NCBI GenBank assembly: GCA_947451735.1
Contig: CANGAY010000006.1
Coordinates: 1-12,003, forward strand
DNA from: Actinomycetota bacterium
GTDB taxonomy: Bacteria; Actinomycetota; Thermoleophilia; Miltoncostaeales; Miltoncostaeaceae
Length of the DNA stretch: 12,003 bases
Reading direction: 5' to 3'
Both the position numbers and the translations under genes were made by a program. Position 1 is the stretch's first letter; each line of letters opens with the position of its first letter. The notes beneath the pieces are model-generated. The model had not been told where the DNA came from and made no database searches. It saw only the letters and a list, made by a program, of their open reading frames with translations. This document shows, one piece after another, positions 8,163 through 12,003 of the stretch.

Positions 8163-9913
8163 CAGGCGTCCCTGGCCACGAGCTCGTCGGGGCGGGCCAG
8201 CCCCTGGTCGTGGATCTCGCGGTAGAGGGGGCTGCGGGCGAACAGGTCGTCGTGGGTGCCGCGGTCGGCGATGCGGCCGTCGTCCACCAGCACGATCTCG
8301 TCGGCCAGGCTGATGGTGCTGAGGCGGTGGGCGATGATGATGGTGGTGCGGCCCTCCATCACCTGCTGCAGCGCGCGGGAGATCTCGCGCTCGGTGGAGG
8401 CGTCCACCGATGCCGTGGCCTCGTCGAGCACCAGCACCCGCGGGTCGACCAGGAACGCCCGGGCGATGGCGATGCGCTGGCGCTGGCCCCCCGACAGCGT
8501 GAAGCCGCGCTCGCCCACCACGGTGTCGTAGCCCTCGGGCAGCGCCCTGATGAACGAGTCGGCCTGGGCGCGCCGGGCCGCGAGGAACACCTCCTCGTCG
8601 GTGGCCTCCGGGCGGCCGAACGCGATGTTGGCGCGCACGGTGTCGCTGAACAGGAAGGGCTCCTGGCCCACCATGCCCACCGCGCGCCGCACGTCGTCGA
8701 GCGCGGCGTCCCTCACATCAACGCCGTCCAGCAGCACGCGGCCGTGTTGCGGGTCGTAGAAGCGGGGGATGAGCTGCGTGATGGTGCTCTTGCCCGATCC
8801 CGTGGCGCCGATGATGGCCACCACGCGGCCTGCCGGGATGTCGAGGTTGATGTCGCGCAGCACCGGGCGGTCGGGGTCGTATCCGAAGGTGACGCCCTCG
8901 ATGTGCACGGCACCGCCGCCGTCTGCGGGCAGCGGCACCGGCACGGCGGGCTCCACGATCTCGGGCTCGGTGTCGAGGATCTCGAACACGCGCTGGCCGC
9001 TGGCCGCCGCGCGCTGGGCGTTGCCGATGAGCATGCCGATGCTGCGGAATGGGAACACCAGCAGCGAGAGGTACAGGTAGAACTGCACGAACTCGCCCAG
9101 AGTGAGCACCCCGTTGATGGTGAGCACGCCGCCCACGGCGATGACCACCGACACGCCAACCACGGGCAGGAATCCCATGAGCGACTGGTAGAAGCTCTGC
9201 AGGCGGGCGGCGTCCATGCTGCGGCTGAACTCCGCGCTGGCGCGCACCGAGAAGCGGTCGGCCTGCGCCACCTCCTGGCCGAAGGCCTTCACCACGCGGA
9301 TGCCGGCGATGCTCTCCTCGGCGGTCTGTGTGACATCGGCCTCCTTCTGCTGCACGTCCACCAGCACCGGGTGGGTGCGCTTGCTCGAACGCACGGCCAC
9401 CAGCGCCAGCGCGGGCCCCATGAGCAGCGCCAGGATGGTGAGCGGCACGTTGATGAGCAGCAGCACCACGGTGACGAACACCAGCGTGAACACGTGCATG
9501 AAGAGGAAGATGAGGCCGTAGCCCAGGAAGAACCGCACGGTCTGCAGGTCGCTCGTGGCCCGCGACATCAACTGGCCCACGGGCATGCGGTCGAAGTAGC
9601 CGAACGAGAGCCGCTGCAGGTGCGCGAACACCATGTCGCGCAGGTCGAACTCGACGGCCAAACTGACGTATCCGGCCATGATGCGGCGCATCAGGGCGAA
9701 GATGGCACGCACCACGCCCACCACGATGACGGCGATGACCAGCGGCAGAAGCGCATCCTGCTGCTGGCCGTTCAGCACGTCATCAATGACCCGGCGGGTG
9801 AGGTATGGCAGGGTGATCGTGCAGGCCATCAGGACCAGCGCGGCCACCGCCGTGGTGACGACGGACCACTTGTACGGCCTGAGGAATGTGAGCAGCCTGA
9901 CGAGCGTGCGCAG
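8162..9913 (-). CDS. ABC exporter half-transporter (TMD-NBD), first subunit; probable CTG start
   Basis: An ABC exporter half of 583 residues if read from CTG 9913. Numbered from there: the pre-TM1 motif FLRPYKW (10-16), six membrane segments, Walker A GATGSGKST (369-377), signature LSGGQ (473-477), Walker B VLVLDE ending at Glu498, and H-loop His529. The nucleotide site looks fully active. The first ordinary start, GTG 9847, would begin inside the first membrane helix and lose the conserved FLRPY segment. No ATG, GTG or TTG occurs further upstream in this frame before a stop. CTG 9913 (or CTG 9895) has GGGG seven bases ahead and restores a normal N-terminus. The gene is divergent from ftcD, whose ATG is only 11 bp away, and overlaps the second ABC gene by ATGA; together they should form a heterodimeric exporter. 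If CTG is rejected, the gene must be called 8162-9847. Confidence 0.87.
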   Translation of the reverse strand: MRTLVRLLTFLRPYKWSVVTTAVAALVLMACTITLPYLTRRVIDDVLNGQQQDALLPLVIAVIVVGVVRAIFALMRRIMAGYVSLAVEFDLRDMVFAHLQRLSFGYFDRMPVGQLMSRATSDLQTVRFFLGYGLIFLFMHVFTLVFVTVVLLLINVPLTILALLMGPALALVAVRSSKRTHPVLVDVQQKEADVTQTAEESIAGIRVVKAFGQEVAQADRFSVRASAEFSRSMDAARLQSFYQSLMGFLPVVGVSVVIAVGGVLTINGVLTLGEFVQFYLYLSLLVFPFRSIGMLIGNAQRAAASGQRVFEILDTEPEIVEPAVPVPLPADGGGAVHIEGVTFGYDPDRPVLRDINLDIPAGRVVAIIGATGSGKSTITQLIPRFYDPQHGRVLLDGVDVRDAALDDVRRAVGMVGQEPFLFSDTVRANIAFGRPEATDEEVFLAARRAQADSFIRALPEGYDTVVGERGFTLSGGQRQRIAIARAFLVDPRVLVLDEATASVDASTEREISRALQQVMEGRTTIIIAHRLSTISLADEIVLVDDGRIADRGTHDDLFARSPLYREIHDQGLARPDELVARDA

Positions 9914-9924
9914 GGGCGACCCCG

Positions 9925-9958
9925 ATGAGTGATGACCTGATGGACACTGACCTGATGG
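9925..9958 (+). repeat. 15-bp tandem duplication at the ftcD start
   Basis: ATGAGTGATGACCTG is followed by ATGGACACTGACCTG and then ATGG; the core TGACCTGATGG recurs at 9933-9943 and 9948-9958. The period of 15 keeps frame and creates three ATG codons (9925, 9940, 9955). Looks like slippage duplication of the start region. Confidence 0.75.
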
Positions 9959-10827
9959 CCGTGCCCAACTGTAGCGAGGGCACCCATCCCGACCGCATCG
10001 AGCGGCTGGTGGCGACCTGCTGGGTTCCGGGGGTGCGCGTGCTCGACGTGCACAGCGACGCCGACCACGACCGCACCGTCATCACGCTGGCCGGATCGGC
10101 CGGTGCGCTGGTGGACGCCGGCGTTGCGCTGGCCATCGCGGCAGCCGAGGTCATCGACCTGGGTGCGCAGCGGGGCGTGCACCCACGGGTGGGCGCACTC
10201 GACGTGCTGCCGTTCGTGGCGCTCGACGAATCGCGCATGCCGGCGGCCATCGCCGCCGCGAATGCGGCAGCCGCCCGAATCGCGACCGAGGCCTGCATCC
10301 CATGCTTCCTCTACGGCCGCGCAGCGGGCCCGGGCCGCGAGCGCCCGGCCCGCTTCCGCCACGACGCCATCGGCACGATGCCCCCGGACTTCCCGGTGCC
10401 AGACACCGCCCGGTGCCAGACACCGGGCGGTGTCTGGCACCGGGCCGGGGTCACGCTCGTCGGGGCCCGTGGGCCCCTCATCGCGTGGAACATGTGGCTC
10501 GACGATGGCGATCTCGACGACGCCCGGGCCATTGCCGCCGCCGTGCGCGAGGGGGGTCGCGATGGCGGGCTCGCAGGGGTGCGTGCCCTCGGGCTCATGT
10601 GCGCCCGCACCGGTCTGGCGCAGGTGTCGATGAACATCGAGGACTCCCGTCGAACCCCGCTGAGTGACGTTGTGGCCCGCGTGCGCAGCGAGGCCGCCCG
10701 CCGGGGCCGTATCATCGGCGCGTCAGAGCTCGTCGGGCTGGTGCCGCGCGACGCGCTCACCGGGGTCACCCCTGCATCACTGGGGCTCCCGCGATTCAAC
10801 CCGGCACAGATCATTCCGGAGGACTGA
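9925..10827 (+). CDS. ftcD: Glutamate formimidoyltransferase (FTCD N-terminal type)
   Basis: Transfers the formimino group between N-formimino-L-glutamate and tetrahydrofolate, joining histidine breakdown to one-carbon metabolism. The 300 residues match the stand-alone transferase, without the cyclodeaminase domain. Family motifs: AVPNCSEGTHPDRI (12-25), LDVHSDADHDRTVITLAG (40-57), GVHPRVGALDVLPFV (84-98) with the His (86) of the active-site segment, and VTLVGARGPLIAWN (176-189). AGGGG at 9912-9916 suits ATG 9925. In-frame ATGs at 9925, 9940 and 9955 stem from a 15-bp duplication; the last (MAVPN) is closest to the usual start. Residues about 157-174 come from an inserted palindromic repeat in a loop between PPDF and the VGAR strand. 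No hut genes are nearby. It leads a probable operon with the small membrane protein and hisS. Confidence 0.88.
   Translation: MSDDLMDTDLMAVPNCSEGTHPDRIERLVATCWVPGVRVLDVHSDADHDRTVITLAGSAGALVDAGVALAIAAAEVIDLGAQRGVHPRVGALDVLPFVALDESRMPAAIAAANAAAARIATEACIPCFLYGRAAGPGRERPARFRHDAIGTMPPDFPVPDTARCQTPGGVWHRAGVTLVGARGPLIAWNMWLDDGDLDDARAIAAAVREGGRDGGLAGVRALGLMCARTGLAQVSMNIEDSRRTPLSDVVARVRSEAARRGRIIGASELVGLVPRDALTGVTPASLGLPRFNPAQIIPED
10392..10445. repeat. Palindromic repeat cluster inside ftcD
   Basis: CCCGGTGCCAGACACCG occurs twice in exact tandem (10392-10408, 10409-10425) and once inverted (CGGTGTCTGGCACCGGG, 10428-10444) after a 2-base spacer. The second and third copies form a perfect 18-bp inverted repeat (10408-10425 / 10428-10445). 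The core GGTGCCAGACACC is itself a near palindrome. From 10395 to 10445 is 51 bp, so frame is kept; it codes for PDTARCQTPGGVWHR-like residues foreign to the family. Resembles a REP-type interspersed element; no other copy was seen in this window. Confidence 0.85.
10818..10822 (+). promoter_or_regulatory. Shine-Dalgarno deciding an ATC start
   Basis: GGAGG lies within the last codons of ftcD, 8 bp before ATC 10831, which opens the frame of the small membrane protein. No ATG, GTG or TTG in that frame lies at a usable distance; the next ATG is at 10981, 158 bp away and without a clear ribosome site. Confidence 0.55.
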
Positions 10828-10830
10828 GGG

Positions 10831-11184
10831 ATCGCCCCCAAGAAGCGTCGCAGGCCAAATGCAGGCCCACCGCCCGTCAAGAACGAGCGATACGAGTCGA
10901 AGATCGCCGCCGAGGAGGCCGGGGAGCACCCGGCCGGCCGCAGCGACGGCCTGCCCAAGGGCGCGCCTCGCCGCGCCGGCATGAAGAGCGTGCTCATCCG
11001 CAGCGGCATCGCGGGTGCCATCTTCCTGCTCTTTCTCATCTACATCAATCACGACACCCCGCTGGTGGCCCTGGGGTGGGCCGTGGGCGTCGCCGTGCTG
11101 ATGATCCCACTCGGCATGCTGCTCGACCGCCTGAGCCACAAGATGGCCATGAAGCGCTGGATGAAGCAGACGGGACGCTCCTAG
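10831..11184 (+). CDS. Small two-TM membrane protein with basic N-terminus, unknown function
   Basis: Not a family I recognise. Read from ATC 10831 it has 117 residues: a basic start (APKKRRRPN), a charged, Pro/Gly-rich region to about residue 50, then two hydrophobic segments (about 59-72 and 80-101) and a basic tail ending MKQTGRS. The positive N-terminus and tail suggest both ends face the cytoplasm. The ATG at 10981 would give only 67 residues, starting just before the first helix; the ATC choice rests on the GGAGG at 10818-10822 and on the coherent APKKRRR start 3 bp after the ftcD stop. Its TAG overlaps the GTG of hisS by one base, so translation is probably coupled. The position between ftcD and hisS says nothing definite about its job. 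The membrane part is secure; the start is a hypothesis. Confidence 0.65.
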   Translation: MAPKKRRRPNAGPPPVKNERYESKIAAEEAGEHPAGRSDGLPKGAPRRAGMKSVLIRSGIAGAIFLLFLIYINHDTPLVALGWAVGVAVLMIPLGMLLDRLSHKMAMKRWMKQTGRS

Positions 11185-12003
11185 TGCCGCCACGCGGGAC
11201 CCGCGATGTGCTGCCCGCCGAGTCGCGGGTGCGTGCGCTCATCGAGCGCGCGGCTGCCGACCTGATGGCGGCCAACGGCTTCGGCCGCATCACCACGCCC
11301 ACGTTCGAGGAGACCGAGGTGTTCGTGCGCGGGGTGGGCACGGCAACCGACATCGTGCGCAAGGAGATGTACACCTTCGACGACCGCGGCGGTCGCAGCC
11401 TCACGCTGCGCCCCGAGGGCACTGCACCGGTGGCCAGGGCGTATGTGGAGAACGGCATGCACAAGCTGCCGCAGCCGGTGAAGCTGTGGTACCTGGCGCC
11501 CATGTTCCGGTACGAGGCCCCGCAGTCGGGCCGCTTCCGCGAGCACTGGCAGGTGGGCGCGGAGGCGTTCGGCAGCGAGGACCCGCTGCTCGACGTCGAG
11601 ATGATCGCCCTGCTCGCCGAGTTGTACGACCGCCTCGGCGTGCCCGAGGTGCGCCTGCGCATCTCGTCGATGGGCGACCCCGACGGGCGCGGCCCGTACC
11701 GTGAGCGCCTGCTGGCGCACCTGGCGCCCCACGAGGAGTCGCTGCCCAAGGACGCCCGCGAGCGCATGCACGAGAACCCGCTGCGCCTGTTCGACATGAA
11801 GGACGACGCCGTGCAGGCCGTGATGGCCGACGCCCCGCGCCTGCTCGACAACCTCACCGACGACGCCCGCGAACACCACGAGCGTGTGCTGGAGGGCCTG
11901 CGCCTGCTGGGCATCGCGTACGAGGAGGACCCGACGCTGGTGCGCGGGCTCGACTACTACACGCGCACGGTGTTCGAGTTCACCTGCGACCGGCTCGGTG
12001 CCC
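11184..12003 (+). CDS. hisS: Histidyl-tRNA synthetase, N-terminal part (cut by window edge)
   Basis: Class II synthetase that charges tRNA-His with histidine in the cytoplasm. The 273 visible residues cover most of the catalytic domain: PPRGTRDVLP (2-11), motif 1 region, the ATP-site stretch TLRPEGTAPVAR (74-85), motif 2 with FRYEAPQSGRFREHWQVGAEAFG (pieces from 108 to 130), and the histidine-specific HisA motif LVRGLDYYTRTVFEF starting at 252 with the conserved Arg254. Motif 3 and the anticodon-binding domain lie past the right edge. The GTG start (11184-11186) overlaps the preceding TAG by one base (TAGTG) and puts RGTRDVLP at the expected place. Co-transcription with the small membrane protein and ftcD is likely. 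Confidence 0.95.
   Translation, partial: MPPRGTRDVLPAESRVRALIERAAADLMAANGFGRITTPTFEETEVFVRGVGTATDIVRKEMYTFDDRGGRSLTLRPEGTAPVARAYVENGMHKLPQPVKLWYLAPMFRYEAPQSGRFREHWQVGAEAFGSEDPLLDVEMIALLAELYDRLGVPEVRLRISSMGDPDGRGPYRERLLAHLAPHEESLPKDARERMHENPLRLFDMKDDAVQAVMADAPRLLDNLTDDAREHHERVLEGLRLLGIAYEEDPTLVRGLDYYTRTVFEFTCDRLGA

Noticed and set aside
4525..9928. Three very long plus-strand open frames (616, 639 and 572 residues) covering the ABC and decarboxylase genes
   Set aside because: They are rich in His, Gly, Ala, Asp and Arg with no recognisable motif, and are antisense to well-supported genes. High GC suppresses stop codons in the antisense frame.
10392..10445. CRISPR array or intrinsic terminator
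   Set aside because: The copies are adjacent or inverted with no unique spacers, there are no cas genes, and the stem has no T-run and lies in mid-gene.
10311..11039. Minus-strand 242-residue open frame across the end of ftcD and the small protein
   Set aside because: No family motif; it is antisense to ftcD and crosses the compact operon junction.

Overview
This is a 12 kb stretch of very GC-rich bacterial chromosome with dense, short-spaced genes. Several features point to an actinobacterial-type host, possibly a deep-branching class such as Thermoleophilia: strong G/C bias at third codon positions, an actinobacterial-style phosphofructokinase, a tRNA-Gln(CTG)/tRNA-Glu(CTC) pair without encoded CCA, and GTG starts with little or no leader. 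The placement is an inference; nothing in the window fixes the taxon. I see no phage, transposase, CRISPR array or conjugation gene. Most of the content is housekeeping or metabolic.

Left part (1-4350): the start of a type IA topoisomerase (topB-like, minus strand, cut by the left window edge) and a phosphofructokinase (minus strand) whose active-site residues predict use of pyrophosphate rather than ATP. Divergent from it is an alpha/beta hydrolase (plus strand). The hydrolase converges with a 12-TM MFS exporter (minus strand), and the two stop codons share a single CTAG.

Middle (4391-9913, all minus strand): the likely operon reads two ABC-exporter half-transporters (joined by an ATGA overlap), then, after a 17-bp gap, a pyruvate/indolepyruvate-decarboxylase-type ThDP enzyme. 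It is followed by tRNA-Gln, tRNA-Glu and an intrinsic-like terminator. The first ABC gene has no ATG/GTG/TTG start that would give a complete protein; a CTG start is the best explanation.

Right part (9913-12003, plus strand): glutamate formimidoyltransferase (ftcD-like), a small two-TM protein with a basic N-terminus, and the start of histidyl-tRNA synthetase (hisS, cut by the right edge) lie head to tail with 3-bp or overlapping junctions. They probably form one transcript linking histidine/one-carbon metabolism with histidine charging. The ftcD-like gene carries two oddities: a 15-bp tandem duplication giving three in-frame ATGs, and an in-frame palindromic repeat cluster inside the coding region. 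The small membrane protein appears to start at ATC behind a good Shine-Dalgarno sequence.

I found no clearly new multi-gene defence or mobile system. The most interesting signals are the intragenic repeat in ftcD, the non-canonical starts, and the pyrophosphate signature of the phosphofructokinase.
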